Assembly: GCF_006228325.1 (NCBI RefSeq)
Contig: NZ_CP040231.1
Span: 1,127,001 to 1,191,000 of the forward strand
DNA: 64,000 bases
Direction: 5' to 3'
From: Streptococcus sp. 1643
GTDB lineage: Bacteria; Bacillota; Bacilli; Lactobacillales; Streptococcaceae
Numbering within the stretch: the stretch's first letter is position 1; each line of letters starts with the position of its first letter. The notes beneath the pieces are model-generated. The model saw nothing but the letters and a program-made list of their open reading frames with translations, did not search any database and was not told where the DNA came from. Below, in pieces: positions 10,140 to 21,018 of this stretch. Made by a program: the position numbers and the translations under genes.

Positions 10140-11552
10140 TTATCCGACAGAACCTTCCATTTCATAGCTAATCAAGCGGTTCAGCTCAACTGCATATTCC
10201 ATTGGTAGCTCTTTAGTGAAGGGTTCGACAAATCCCATGACAATCATCTCGGTTGCCTCAGATTCTGACAATCCACGACTCATGAGATAGTAGAGTTGTT
10301 CCTCTGAAATCTTAGATACCTTGGCCTCGTGTTCCAAAGCAACTTGCGAGTTGTGAATTTCATTAAACGGAATGGTATCTGACGCTGATAAGTCATCCAT
10401 GATAATGGTATCACACTCGATGTGAGAAACAGATTTCTTAGAGTTCTTGTTAAAGGTTACTTGTCCACGATAGTCCACCTTTCCTCCGCCTTTAGCAATG
10501 GATTTAGACACGATAGACGAGCTTGTATGTGGAGCGTTGTGGATCATCTTGGCACCCGTATCTTGGTGTTGCCCTGCATTGGCAAAGGCGATAGAGAGCA
10601 TGGTTCCACGCGCTCCTTCTCCATCAAGGTAAACAGACGGGTATTTCATGGTTGTTTTAGCACCCAAGTTACCATCAATCCACTCAACAGTCGCATCTTT
10701 CAAAGCTTTGGCACGTTTTGTTACCAAGTTATAGACATTATCAGACCAGTTTTGGATGGTTGTATAACGCATATAAGCTCCGTCCAAAGCGAAAATTTCT
10801 ACAATGGCAGCGTGCAAGCTGTTACTTGAATAAGTTGGCGCTGTACAGCCTTCTACGTAGTGGACGCTTGCTCCTTCATCGACAATAATCAAGGTACGTT
10901 CGAACTGACCTGTATTTTCGTTGTTGATACGGAAGTAGGTTTGAAGCGGAATATCTACCTTGACACCTTTTGGTACGTAGATAAATGTTCCACCTGACCA
11001 TACTGCTGAGTTGAGGGCAGCCAACTTGTTATCTGTCGGCGGTACCAACTTGGCAAAGTATTGTTTAAATAAGTCTGGGTATTCCTTGAGGGCAGAATCC
11101 GTATCTGTAAAGATAATCCCCAATTTCTGGAACTCTTCCTTCATGTTGTGGTAAACCACTTCTGACTCGTACTGGGCAGAGGCACCGGCTAGATAAGCAC
11201 GCTCAGCTTCTGGAATCCCGATACGTTCAAAGGTTTCTTTGATTTTTTCAGGAACTTCGTCCCATGAACGGGCAGGTTTATCAGAAGGTTTTTGGTAGTA
11301 GATCAAATCATCAAAGTCAATCTCTGACAAGTCTGCTCCCCAGGTTTGCATAGGCATTTTTTTGAAGGTTTCATAAGACTTCAAACGGAATTCTAACATC
11401 CACTCAGGTTCTCCCTTAGCAGCTGATAATTCGCGAATGACTTCTTCGTTCAATCCTTTTCCTGTCGATAGGACAGGCTCTACATCGTCATGGAAACCAA
11501 ATTTATATTCACCAAGGTCAATTGGTTTTGGTTCTACTCTTTCTTCAGCCAT
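10140..11552 (-). CDS. sufB: Fe-S cluster scaffold subunit SufB
   Basis: 470 aa from the ATG with an AAAGGA site (M-A-E-E-R-V-E-P). An upstream in-frame start (to 11597) lacks a good site and is not the family N-terminus. With SufC and SufD it forms the SufBC2D scaffold on which Fe-S clusters are built from SufS/SufU sulfur. Residues expected in the core are present (conserved Cys in VEGCTAP, and the C-terminal beta-helix region ending [10 protein letters not shown]). Last of the five canonical suf genes, in the Gram-positive order C-D-S-U-B. Confidence 0.96.
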   Translation of the reverse strand: MAEERVEPKPIDLGEYKFGFHDDVEPVLSTGKGLNEEVIRELSAAKGEPEWMLEFRLKSYETFKKMPMQTWGADLSEIDFDDLIYYQKPSDKPARSWDEVPEKIKETFERIGIPEAERAYLAGASAQYESEVVYHNMKEEFQKLGIIFTDTDSALKEYPDLFKQYFAKLVPPTDNKLAALNSAVWSGGTFIYVPKGVKVDIPLQTYFRINNENTGQFERTLIIVDEGASVHYVEGCTAPTYSSNSLHAAIVEIFALDGAYMRYTTIQNWSDNVYNLVTKRAKALKDATVEWIDGNLGAKTTMKYPSVYLDGEGARGTMLSIAFANAGQHQDTGAKMIHNAPHTSSSIVSKSIAKGGGKVDYRGQVTFNKNSKKSVSHIECDTIIMDDLSASDTIPFNEIHNSQVALEHEAKVSKISEEQLYYLMSRGLSESEATEMIVMGFVEPFTKELPMEYAVELNRLISYEMEGSVG

Positions 11553-11609
11553 AATATCCTTTCTTTCATTCTTCATTTCTACTGATTCGTAAGACAAAAG
11601 AAACTTGTC

Positions 11610-14536
<2,927 letters not shown>

Positions 14537-14563
14537 TTACTTCTCCTAAAAGATACGAGGGAA

Positions 14564-15334
14564 TTACAATTCTTCCTTGTAGTCGTAGCCAAGTTCTTCA
14601 GCTAGTTTTGCGTATCCTTCACGTTCCAAACGGGCAGCCAATTCTGGACCACCAGAAAGGACCACACGACCTTCCATCATCACGTGTACCACGTCAGGAG
14701 TGATGTAGTTCAAGAGACGTTGGTAGTGAGTAATAATCATGGCACCGAAGCTTTCACCACGCATAGCATTAACACCTTTAGAAACAACTTTAAGGGCATC
14801 AATATCAAGACCAGAGTCAATCTCATCCAAAAGTGCAAATGTTGGTTCCAACATCAAGAGTTGAAGAATTTCATTGCGTTTTTTCTCACCACCTGAGAAA
14901 CCTTCGTTGAGGTAACGCTCTGCCATTTCTTCTTTCATGTTGAGCAATTCCATTTTCTCGTCTAGTTTAGTGATGAACTCACGAACTGAAATCTTTTCAT
15001 CATCTTCTTTACCAGCATTCATGGCTGCACGAAGAAACTCTGCGTTGGTAATTCCAGGGATTTCAGATGGGTATTGCATAGCAAGGAAAAGACCCATACG
15101 CGCACGCTCGTCTACTTCCAATTCAAGGATGTTTACACCATCAAACAAGACCTCACCTTTAGTAACTTCATAGTTAGGGTTCCCCATGATAGCGGCAGAA
15201 AGAGTCGATTTACCAGTACCATTTGGTCCCATAATAGCTGCGATTTCTCCTGTTTTCAGAGTCAGATTGACCCCTTTCAAAATTTCTTTTCCTTCAATCT
15301 CAACGTGAAGATCTTTGATCTCTAATACTGACAT
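14564..15334 (-). CDS. sufC: Fe-S assembly ATPase SufC
   Basis: 256-aa ABC-type ATPase without membrane partner; drives conformational change of the SufBD scaffold. Walker A G-P-N-G-T-G-K-S-T, signature F-S-G-G-E-K-K-R, Walker B A-L-L-D-E-I-D-S-G-L-D. Start at M-S-V-L-E-I-K with an AAAGGA site; the upstream extension (to 15385) is not family-like. First gene of the suf operon. Confidence 0.96.
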   Translation of the reverse strand: MSVLEIKDLHVEIEGKEILKGVNLTLKTGEIAAIMGPNGTGKSTLSAAIMGNPNYEVTKGEVLFDGVNILELEVDERARMGLFLAMQYPSEIPGITNAEFLRAAMNAGKEDDEKISVREFITKLDEKMELLNMKEEMAERYLNEGFSGGEKKRNEILQLLMLEPTFALLDEIDSGLDIDALKVVSKGVNAMRGESFGAMIITHYQRLLNYITPDVVHVMMEGRVVLSGGPELAARLEREGYAKLAEELGYDYKEEL

Positions 15335-15434
15335 GATAGTTCCTTTCTTTTTCTGGCCTACTTCCTTTATTTTTAGCGAAATCACTTACATTTCTCTAAA
15401 AAATACAAGAAAAGGTCCATAAATATACTCTACT

Positions 15435-15443
15435 AGTATAACA
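15435..15443 (-). promoter_or_regulatory. suf operon promoter, extended -10
   Basis: TGT-TATACT on the minus strand, about 100 nt before the sufC ATG. The T-run of the preceding terminator touches it, so the two signals are packed back to back. Confidence 0.6.
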
Positions 15444-15467
15444 AAAAAAAGCCTAAAAGGCTTTGAT
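15442..15467 (-). terminator. Terminator of the dnaX-DUF3272 unit
   Basis: Stem AAAGCC/GGCTTT (15448-15453 with 15459-15464) followed by eight T on the minus strand. Confidence 0.8.
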
Positions 15468-15486
15468 TTTGTTTAGAAGCTAGTGA

Positions 15487-15681
15487 CTAATCCTTGCGGT
15501 TTAGGTGCTGATCAATGGCATCTACTATTTTCCCCATTACATAACTTAACCTAAAATTTCGAAAAAGAAGAATGGCCCAAAAGGCTGCCATGAAATAGCG
15601 ACCCGTCATCCAAGCTTCATTGAAAAAATAAGTCTCAGCAGCGGTAAATAGTGCTATCACGATAAATTGTTGTCTAGTCAT
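15487..15681 (-). CDS. DUF3272 family small membrane protein
   Basis: 64 aa with one or two hydrophobic helices (5-20, 27-42) and a polar C-terminus. Matches the streptococcal DUF3272 family, function unknown; in pneumococcus it also lies next to dnaX. There is no Shine-Dalgarno. Instead TGG-TACAAT at 15688-15696 ends exactly 6 nt before ATG, so a transcript from this promoter would start at the A of the start codon. Read-through from dnaX (27 nt upstream) is also possible. Confidence 0.82.
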   Translation of the reverse strand: MTRQQFIVIALFTAAETYFFNEAWMTGRYFMAAFWAILLFRNFRLSYVMGKIVDAIDQHLNRKD

Positions 15682-15687
15682 AGGATT

Positions 15688-15696
15688 ATTGTACCA
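15688..15696 (-). promoter_or_regulatory. Leaderless-type promoter of the DUF3272 gene
   Basis: Extended -10 TGG-TACAAT; 6 nt to ATG; no ribosome site. Confidence 0.55.
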
Positions 15697-15708
15697 TGAA
15701 ATCCACTT

Positions 15709-17367
15709 TTAGTCTTCTTCGACCATGACTTTATCAGCCAGAAATTCAAATCCTTCTGGAATTAGGCTTTCTTCTTCCGCCTCTTGATCAGCTTGAGAAG
15801 ACTTGTTTCTAGCTGAAAATGCTGCACGAACCTCTTTCCATTCCTCTAGGGAAATTGCCAGGATTTCAGGTGAAAATCCAGCCGCCTGGCTGAGAATATT
15901 GCCAAACATGGTATTGAGGTTATCCCGTTTCATGGTTTGCCCTGCATTGAAATTAGACTCAAAGGCTAAAATAGCATGGTGTTCGTTTGCCGCAACTGGT
16001 TGAGAACCAACAAGCAGAGCCTTATCAGGTCCAGCTAAGCTTTCGATCACTTCCCCCCATGCATTCTGGAGGCGAATCAAGTTTTGCCGTGCCAATTCAG
16101 GATTTTCAACAGCTTCTTGTAGGATAGCCTGAACCTTATTACGGTCTACTCGATAGACTGTCTTGGAAGTGGCTGGACGGCTAGGGACTGGCGCCACTTG
16201 TTTAGGAGCTGTTTCAACATTGGCAAGTTCTTGTTTAAGACGGGCGACTTCCTGTCTCAGTTCAGAAATTTCACTTTCAACAGTTCCCGAAACCGCAGAT
16301 TCAGGCTTAATCTCAGCTAAACGAATAGTCATCATCTCAGCATAAATCTTAGGTTGCAGGCTAGCTTTCATATCCGCCAAGCTCACAGTCGCTATTCGAA
16401 TCATTTCAAAGAGACTTTCCTGAGAAAGAGCTAGATTGTCCATAAAAACTGGACTATGATGAGTATTTTCGCCACCTGTCTGAACAACTAGTAGATCACG
16501 CAAATACCGCAAGAGGTCCGTCACAAAACGAGTCATGCTCTTGCCATTTTCAAACAAAAGATTCAAAGAATCAAGAGCTTTTGAAACATCCTGCTGAGAC
16601 AAGGCGGCTACATAGTCATCAAGCGCTGATAGACTAATGGTGCCTGTAATCTCCTCAGAGATAGCTGTAGTTAAAGCATTCCCTTGAGTCAAACTCAAGG
16701 CTTGGTCCAGAATAGACAAGGCATCCCGCATTCCACCTTCAGCCCGTCTAGCAATGATTTCCACGGCATCTGGTTCAGAACTGATATGTTCTTTTTCTAA
16801 AATATGATGAATATGTGCTGTGATATCTTGCGTTCTAATCGATTTAAACTCAAAACGTTGGACACGCGATAAAATAGTTGCTGGAATCTTGTGCAATTCG
16901 GTAGTCGCTAAGATAAAGACAACATTTTGAGTTGGTTCTTCTAGAGTCTTTAAAAGCGCATTAAAGGCTCCCGTAGACAACATATGAACCTCGTCTATGA
17001 TATAGACCTTATAACGTGCCAAACTAGGAGCATAGGTGGATTTATCACGAATTTCTCGGATTTCATCAACTCCGTTATTCGAAGCCGCATCCATTTCGAT
17101 AACATCTTCTAAGCTACCTTCTGTCACTGCTTGGCAGATATAGCAGTTATTACATGGTTCTCCGTCCACTTGGTTCGGACAGTTCATAGCCTTGGCAAAA
17201 ATCTTAGCCACACTAGTCTTCCCAGTCCCACGAGGGCCTGAGAAAAGATAGGCATGACTAATCTTTTTCTGCTCGACCGCTTGTTTTAGGGTTTTAGCCA
17301 CAACTTCTTGACCTACTAGTTGTGAAAAAGTCTGGCTTCTATATTTTCGATAAAGTGCTTGATACAT
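15709..17367 (-). CDS. dnaX: DNA polymerase III subunit gamma/tau
   Basis: 552 aa. Clamp-loader AAA+ domain (about 1-240) with Walker A G-P-R-G-T-G-K-T-S, a four-cysteine zinc finger (C-P-N...C-N-N-C-Y-I-C), Walker B/D-E-V-H and sensor segments, then domain III and a long tau-type tail. Loads the beta clamp and tethers polymerase cores. ATG overlaps the stop of the fRMsr gene (TAATG), so it is translationally coupled to it. I did not look in detail for a programmed frameshift site. Confidence 0.96.
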   Translation of the reverse strand: MYQALYRKYRSQTFSQLVGQEVVAKTLKQAVEQKKISHAYLFSGPRGTGKTSVAKIFAKAMNCPNQVDGEPCNNCYICQAVTEGSLEDVIEMDAASNNGVDEIREIRDKSTYAPSLARYKVYIIDEVHMLSTGAFNALLKTLEEPTQNVVFILATTELHKIPATILSRVQRFEFKSIRTQDITAHIHHILEKEHISSEPDAVEIIARRAEGGMRDALSILDQALSLTQGNALTTAISEEITGTISLSALDDYVAALSQQDVSKALDSLNLLFENGKSMTRFVTDLLRYLRDLLVVQTGGENTHHSPVFMDNLALSQESLFEMIRIATVSLADMKASLQPKIYAEMMTIRLAEIKPESAVSGTVESEISELRQEVARLKQELANVETAPKQVAPVPSRPATSKTVYRVDRNKVQAILQEAVENPELARQNLIRLQNAWGEVIESLAGPDKALLVGSQPVAANEHHAILAFESNFNAGQTMKRDNLNTMFGNILSQAAGFSPEILAISLEEWKEVRAAFSARNKSSQADQEAEEESLIPEGFEFLADKVMVEED

Positions 17368-17864
17368 TAGGCTTTCTCCTCAAACATCGTAAAGTCCCAT
17401 TCTGTCTTCTCAAGCAAAATAGCGACAAATTGTTCCAAGTAATCGCGGTCAATTGCATTATAATCATCAATAAGTGAAGAATCCAGGTCTAAGACACCCA
17501 GCAATTGACCATTCTTGAGCATAGGAACCACGATTTCACTCTTGGCCATACTATCACAAGAAATGTAGTTTGGATAGGTGCTCACATCGCCAACTAAAAC
17601 AGTCTCTTGAAACTCAGCAGCTTCTCCACAAACGCCTTTCCCAAGCGGAATGCGAATACAAGAAACACCACCCTGAAAAGGCCCTAAAACCAACTCGCTA
17701 CCATCAAACAGATAAAACCCTGCAAATACAGTATTCGGAAAGCGAGATTTTAGGAGGGCACTAGCATTCGAAAGATTGGCAAGAACATTGCTCTCACCTT
17801 CAAGTAAATAAGAGAGTTCCTCATTTAACAATTGATATTGTGATTGTTTTTCTGAATCTAACAT
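17367..17864 (-). CDS. Free methionine-(R)-sulfoxide reductase (GAF domain)
   Basis: 165-aa single GAF domain. The three fRMsr cysteines are present with exact family spacing: Cys69 (GGVSCIR), Cys79 (GKGVCGE) and Cys103 (ISCDS), corresponding to E. coli Cys84/94/118. The SEIVVP motif follows. It reduces free methionine-R-sulfoxide and so belongs to oxidative-damage repair. Its ATG is preceded only by TGA-TATAAT and six bases, with no ribosome site, predicting a leaderless mRNA that also carries dnaX. Confidence 0.93.
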   Translation of the reverse strand: MLDSEKQSQYQLLNEELSYLLEGESNVLANLSNASALLKSRFPNTVFAGFYLFDGSELVLGPFQGGVSCIRIPLGKGVCGEAAEFQETVLVGDVSTYPNYISCDSMAKSEIVVPMLKNGQLLGVLDLDSSLIDDYNAIDRDYLEQFVAILLEKTEWDFTMFEEKA

Positions 17865-17870
17865 AGAACT

Positions 17871-17879
17871 ATTATATCA
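17871..17879 (-). promoter_or_regulatory. Leaderless-type promoter of fRMsr-dnaX
   Basis: Extended -10 TGA-TATAAT; exactly 6 nt (AGTTCT) separate it from the ATG. Confidence 0.65.
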
Positions 17880-17892
17880 AAAATGAGAAAGA

Positions 17893-17931
17893 GACAAAAG
17901 AAAAATCCCTTGTTTTAAACAAAGGATTTTG
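17893..17931 (-). terminator. rpsA terminator
   Basis: 13-bp stem AAATCCTTTGTTT/AAACAAGGGATTT with one mismatch, then a T-rich tail on the minus strand. Confidence 0.85.
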
Positions 17932-17946
17932 TGATTATCAATTTGA

Positions 17947-19149
17947 TTAAAGTTCGATATCACCAAACAAGTCAGCCATTGAGAATCCTGTTTGTGTTTC
18001 TGGAAGTTCGAAATCACGTTTTTCTTGACGTTTTGGACGACGTGGACGAGCAGCACGTTTTTCTTCTTTTTGTCCTTCTTCTTGAGCTGGACGTTCTTCA
18101 AGAGCTTTGATAGAAAGAGATACGCGTTCTGCGTCAGCGTTAACATCAAGTACTTTAACAGTAACTTCTTGACCAACAGTAAGAGCTTCTTTTGGATTTT
18201 CGATACGTTTGTGTGAAATTTGTGATACGTGAACAAGTCCATCGATACCTGGCAATACTTCAACAAATGCACCGAAGTCAGTCAAACGTTTAACTGTTCC
18301 TTCTACTACATCACCTTTAGCCAATTTTTGCTCAACACCATCCCATGGTCCAGGTGTTGTTGCTTTAAGTGAAAGTGATACGCGTCCTTCTTCTTCGTTA
18401 AGATCAAGGATCTTCACTTCGATTTCTTCACCAACAGTTACAACTGATTTAGGTGATACGTTACGTTCGTGTGACAATTCAGTCAAGTGAACCAATCCGT
18501 CAACACCACCAAGGTCGATGAAAGCACCAAAGCTAGTGATACGAGCAACTTTACCAGTTACGACATCACCAACAGCCAATTTACCGAATACTTCAGCACG
18601 AGCCGCTGCAGTAGCTGCTTCAACAACTTCACGACGTGAAAGGATGAAGCGGTTTTCTTTAGGATCAACTTCTTTGATTTTAGCATCAAATTCTTGACCT
18701 ACGAAACGCTCAGTGTTACGTACGAAACGAGTATCCAACATTGAAGCTGGGATGAATCCACGAACACCTTCAAATTCTACTGAAAGTCCACCTTTAACGG
18801 CACGAGTTCCTTTAACAGTAACAACTTCTTCTTCGCGTCCTACAAGTTTGTCCCATGCTTTGCGAGCTTCAAGGCGTTTTTTAGATACAAGGTATGTAAC
18901 TGTATCAGTATCTTTACCAACTACTTGACGAAGTACAAGAACATCCAATACTTCTCCTACTTTCACAAAGTCATTGATATCTGCATCGCGATCGTTTGTC
19001 AATTCGCGAAGAGTCAAGACACCTTCAACACCAGTCCCAGAGATTGCAACGTTAGCTTGAGTCGCATCAACTGTCAATACTTCAGCACTAACAACATCAC
19101 CAGGCTCAACTTGGCTAACGCTATTTAGCAAATCTTCAAATTCGTTCAT
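17947..19149 (-). CDS. rpsA: 30S ribosomal protein S1
   Basis: 400 aa with four S1 RNA-binding repeats (about 16-85, 103-170, 190-258, 275-343) and a charged tail ending in an F-S-M-A-D-L-F-G segment. Firmicute S1 is shorter than the six-repeat E. coli form and less tightly ribosome bound. Promotes translation initiation and mRNA binding. Strong GGAGG site 9 nt before ATG. Preceded by about 160 nt of leader containing two hairpins. Confidence 0.94.
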   Translation of the reverse strand: MNEFEDLLNSVSQVEPGDVVSAEVLTVDATQANVAISGTGVEGVLTLRELTNDRDADINDFVKVGEVLDVLVLRQVVGKDTDTVTYLVSKKRLEARKAWDKLVGREEEVVTVKGTRAVKGGLSVEFEGVRGFIPASMLDTRFVRNTERFVGQEFDAKIKEVDPKENRFILSRREVVEAATAAARAEVFGKLAVGDVVTGKVARITSFGAFIDLGGVDGLVHLTELSHERNVSPKSVVTVGEEIEVKILDLNEEEGRVSLSLKATTPGPWDGVEQKLAKGDVVEGTVKRLTDFGAFVEVLPGIDGLVHVSQISHKRIENPKEALTVGQEVTVKVLDVNADAERVSLSIKALEERPAQEEGQKEEKRAARPRRPKRQEKRDFELPETQTGFSMADLFGDIEL

Positions 19150-19270
19150 CTAAAAAATCCTCCAACAATCAAGTTTTTCCAAACTTGACATACTTATAAT
19201 TTTTTTCCTAAGCACCCGCAAAGACATGTTCATATCGTTCACGTCTTTCAATTATAAAAATAAAATACCC
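19150..19270 (-). promoter_or_regulatory. rpsA leader: two promoters and two hairpins
   Basis: On the minus strand: TATAAT near 19250-19256; then a 9-bp hairpin AAAGACGTG...CATGTCTTT (about 19223-19251); then a second promoter TTGCGG-17-TATAAG; then TCAAGTTT-GGAA-AAACTTGA, an 8-bp stem with a tetraloop just above the GGAGG site. Only transcripts from the upper promoter carry the first hairpin. A role in S1 autoregulation is inference. Confidence 0.45.
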
Positions 19271-19311
19271 TAAGATATTTTTCTTTTTATCTTGAATTTA
19301 TTACCTAAGAA

Positions 19312-19383
19312 CTGGGGTAGCTGGATTCGAACCAACGCATGAGGGAGTCAAAGTCCCTTGCCTTACCGCTTGGCTATACCCCA
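19312..19383 (-). tRNA. tRNA-Gln (TTG)
   Basis: 72 nt cloverleaf: acceptor TGGGGTA/TACCCCA, discriminator G, anticodon loop with TTG between GGGAC and CTCCC arms, T-loop GGTTCGAATCC. CCA is not encoded. Nine nt after tRNA-Tyr, in the same transcript. Confidence 0.95.
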
Positions 19384-19391
19384 TTGATGAA

Positions 19392-19472
19392 TGGAGAGAG
19401 AGGGATTCGAACCCCCGAACCCGAAGGAGCGGATTTACAGTCCGCCGCGTTTAGCCTCTTCGCTATCTCTCC
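19392..19472 (-). tRNA. tRNA-Tyr (GTA)
   Basis: 81 nt class II tRNA: acceptor GGAGAGA/TCTCTCC, discriminator A, anticodon GTA in the CTGTAAA loop, long variable arm and T-loop GGTTCGAATCC. CCA is not encoded. Confidence 0.96.
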
Positions 19473-19489
19473 AATGTTTAACGAGAACT

Positions 19490-19498
19490 ATTATATCA
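19490..19498 (-). promoter_or_regulatory. Promoter of the tRNA-Tyr/tRNA-Gln pair
   Basis: Extended -10 TGA-TATAAT, 17 nt before the tRNA-Tyr 5' end. Confidence 0.6.
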
Positions 19499-19521
19499 TG
19501 AAATTTTCAATAAAACAAGTA

Positions 19522-19752
19522 TTATTTTGTCAAATTATAGTTTTCAATCAAAATTTCCACAGCTTTTTCAAGTTTTTTATAAAAACTATCGACATTTCCA
19601 TTCTTTATGATGGCAAATTGGCTATCTAATTCGGCAATTTCCCCAATAACCTTTTTCCCGATCGTCAAAACGTATCCTTCATAACTGTCTTTTCCAACAG
19701 TCACTTTTGCATCGGTTAATTGGATTTCAATTTTCTTATCTTTTTTACTCAT
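19522..19752 (-). CDS. DUF2969 family protein
   Basis: 76-aa soluble protein with a lysine-rich start and beta-strand-rich middle, matching the streptococcal/lactobacillal DUF2969 family of unknown function. AGAGG ribosome site; a TACAAT -10 lies just upstream. Followed by the tRNA pair. Confidence 0.8.
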   Translation of the reverse strand: MSKKDKKIEIQLTDAKVTVGKDSYEGYVLTIGKKVIGEIAELDSQFAIIKNGNVDSFYKKLEKAVEILIENYNLTK

Positions 19753-19804
19753 ACTCTACCTCTTTTCACTTTTTCTATTGTACAAGAAAATGCTCAAACT
19801 AGCA

Positions 19805-19848
19805 AGAAAAAACTCCATTTCAGCACTTACAACTGCTATGGAGCTCTT
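19805..19848 (-). terminator. ilvE terminator
   Basis: CTCCAT and AGCA pair with TGCT and ATGGAG, followed by six T on the minus strand. Confidence 0.8.
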
Positions 19849-19864
19849 CTTTATTTCATGTCTT

Positions 19865-20887
19865 TTAGTCCACTTTGACAATCCATCCTTCAGGCGCTTC
19901 TACATCACCAAATTGGATACCGGTCAATTCATCATAAAGTTTACGTGTAACAGGACCTACTTCTGTTTCACTATAGAAAACATGGAAATCATCGCCATGT
20001 TGGATACCTCCAATTGGCGAAATGACCGCTGCTGTACCACAAGCTCCTGCCTCTACAAAACGATCCAAATTATCAATTGGGACATCGCCTTCAATCGGAG
20101 TCAAGCCCAAGCGGTGTTCTGCCAAATAAAGCAAAGAATACTTGGTAATAGATGGCAAGATGGATGGACTCAATGGCGTAACAAATTCATTGTCTGCCGT
20201 GATTCCAAAGAAGTTAGCTGATCCGACTTCTTCAATCTTTGTATGTGTAGATGGGTCTAAGTAGATAACATCTGAAAATTGGCGTGACTTGGCCATTTTA
20301 CCTGGGAGGAGACTAGCAGCATAGTTTCCACCTACCTTGGCCGCACCTGTACCATTCGGAGCTGCACGGTCGTATTCATCCTGAATCAAGAAGTTGGTTG
20401 GGACTAAACCACCTTTAAAATAGTTACCAACTGGCATAGCAAAGATGGTGAAAATATACTCTTCTGCTGGTTTAACCCCGATAATATCCCCAACACCAAT
20501 CAAAAGTGGACGAAGATAAAGGGTTCCACCTGTTCCATATGGTGGGACGTATTCTTCATTTGCACGCACAACTGCTTTACAAGCTTCTACAAACATTTCT
20601 GTCGGAACTTGTGGCATCAAAAGACGGTCACAAGTACGTTGCAAACGCTTGGCATTTTCGTCAGGACGGAACAATTGAACACTGCCGTCCTTGGTACGAT
20701 AGGCTTTCAATCCCTCAAATGCTTGCTGTCCATAGTGGAGACTTGGAGAAGACTCTGAAATATGCAAGGTTGCATCCTCTGTCAATTCTCCTTGATCCCA
20801 TTGACCATTTTTGTAGTGAGCGATATAACGGTAAGGTAGTTTCATATAAGCAAAACCAAGATTTTCCCAATCAATTGCAACTGTCAT
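19865..20887 (-). CDS. ilvE: Branched-chain amino-acid aminotransferase
   Basis: 340-aa fold-type IV PLP enzyme that interconverts Ile/Leu/Val with their 2-oxo acids using glutamate. PLP lysine Lys184 (GAAKVGGNY) and the class-IV signature E-V-G-S-A-N-F-F-G are present. Start at M-T-V-A-I-D-W with AAAGGAG 6 nt away; an in-frame start eight codons earlier has no site. Own promoter and a perfect CodY box upstream, which fits control by branched-chain amino-acid supply. Confidence 0.97.
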   Translation of the reverse strand: MTVAIDWENLGFAYMKLPYRYIAHYKNGQWDQGELTEDATLHISESSPSLHYGQQAFEGLKAYRTKDGSVQLFRPDENAKRLQRTCDRLLMPQVPTEMFVEACKAVVRANEEYVPPYGTGGTLYLRPLLIGVGDIIGVKPAEEYIFTIFAMPVGNYFKGGLVPTNFLIQDEYDRAAPNGTGAAKVGGNYAASLLPGKMAKSRQFSDVIYLDPSTHTKIEEVGSANFFGITADNEFVTPLSPSILPSITKYSLLYLAEHRLGLTPIEGDVPIDNLDRFVEAGACGTAAVISPIGGIQHGDDFHVFYSETEVGPVTRKLYDELTGIQFGDVEAPEGWIVKVD

Positions 20888-20923
20888 GTGTTTCTCCTTT
20901 ATACTATTCAAACTATGTGTTCT

Positions 20924-20977
20924 ATTCTACACTTTTCTAGTAAAATTTCAAGTATTATTTGTAATTTTCTGAAAATT
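20924..20977 (-). promoter_or_regulatory. ilvE promoter with perfect CodY box
   Basis: -35 TTGAAA (20946-20951), 16-bp spacer, -10 TAGAAT (20924-20929). At 20963-20977, AATTTTCAGAAAATT matches the CodY consensus AATTTTCWGAAAATT at all 15 positions, 11 bp above the -35. Confidence 0.85.
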
Positions 20978-20982
20978 TTTCA

Positions 20983-21018
20983 ACATAAAGAAATCAGCCC
21001 TCTGGACTGATTCTTTTT
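20983..21018 (-). terminator. parC terminator
   Basis: GAATCAG...CTGATTTC stem around CC-aga-GG, with T-runs; it covers the parC stop codon. Confidence 0.8.

Noticed and set aside
11553..11597. Longer N-termini for sufB, sufU, sufS, sufC, ilvE, metG, gor, pnrA, rplL and similar genes
   Set aside because: In each case the internal start has a good ribosome site at proper spacing and matches family length, while the longer form runs into leader or the neighbouring gene.
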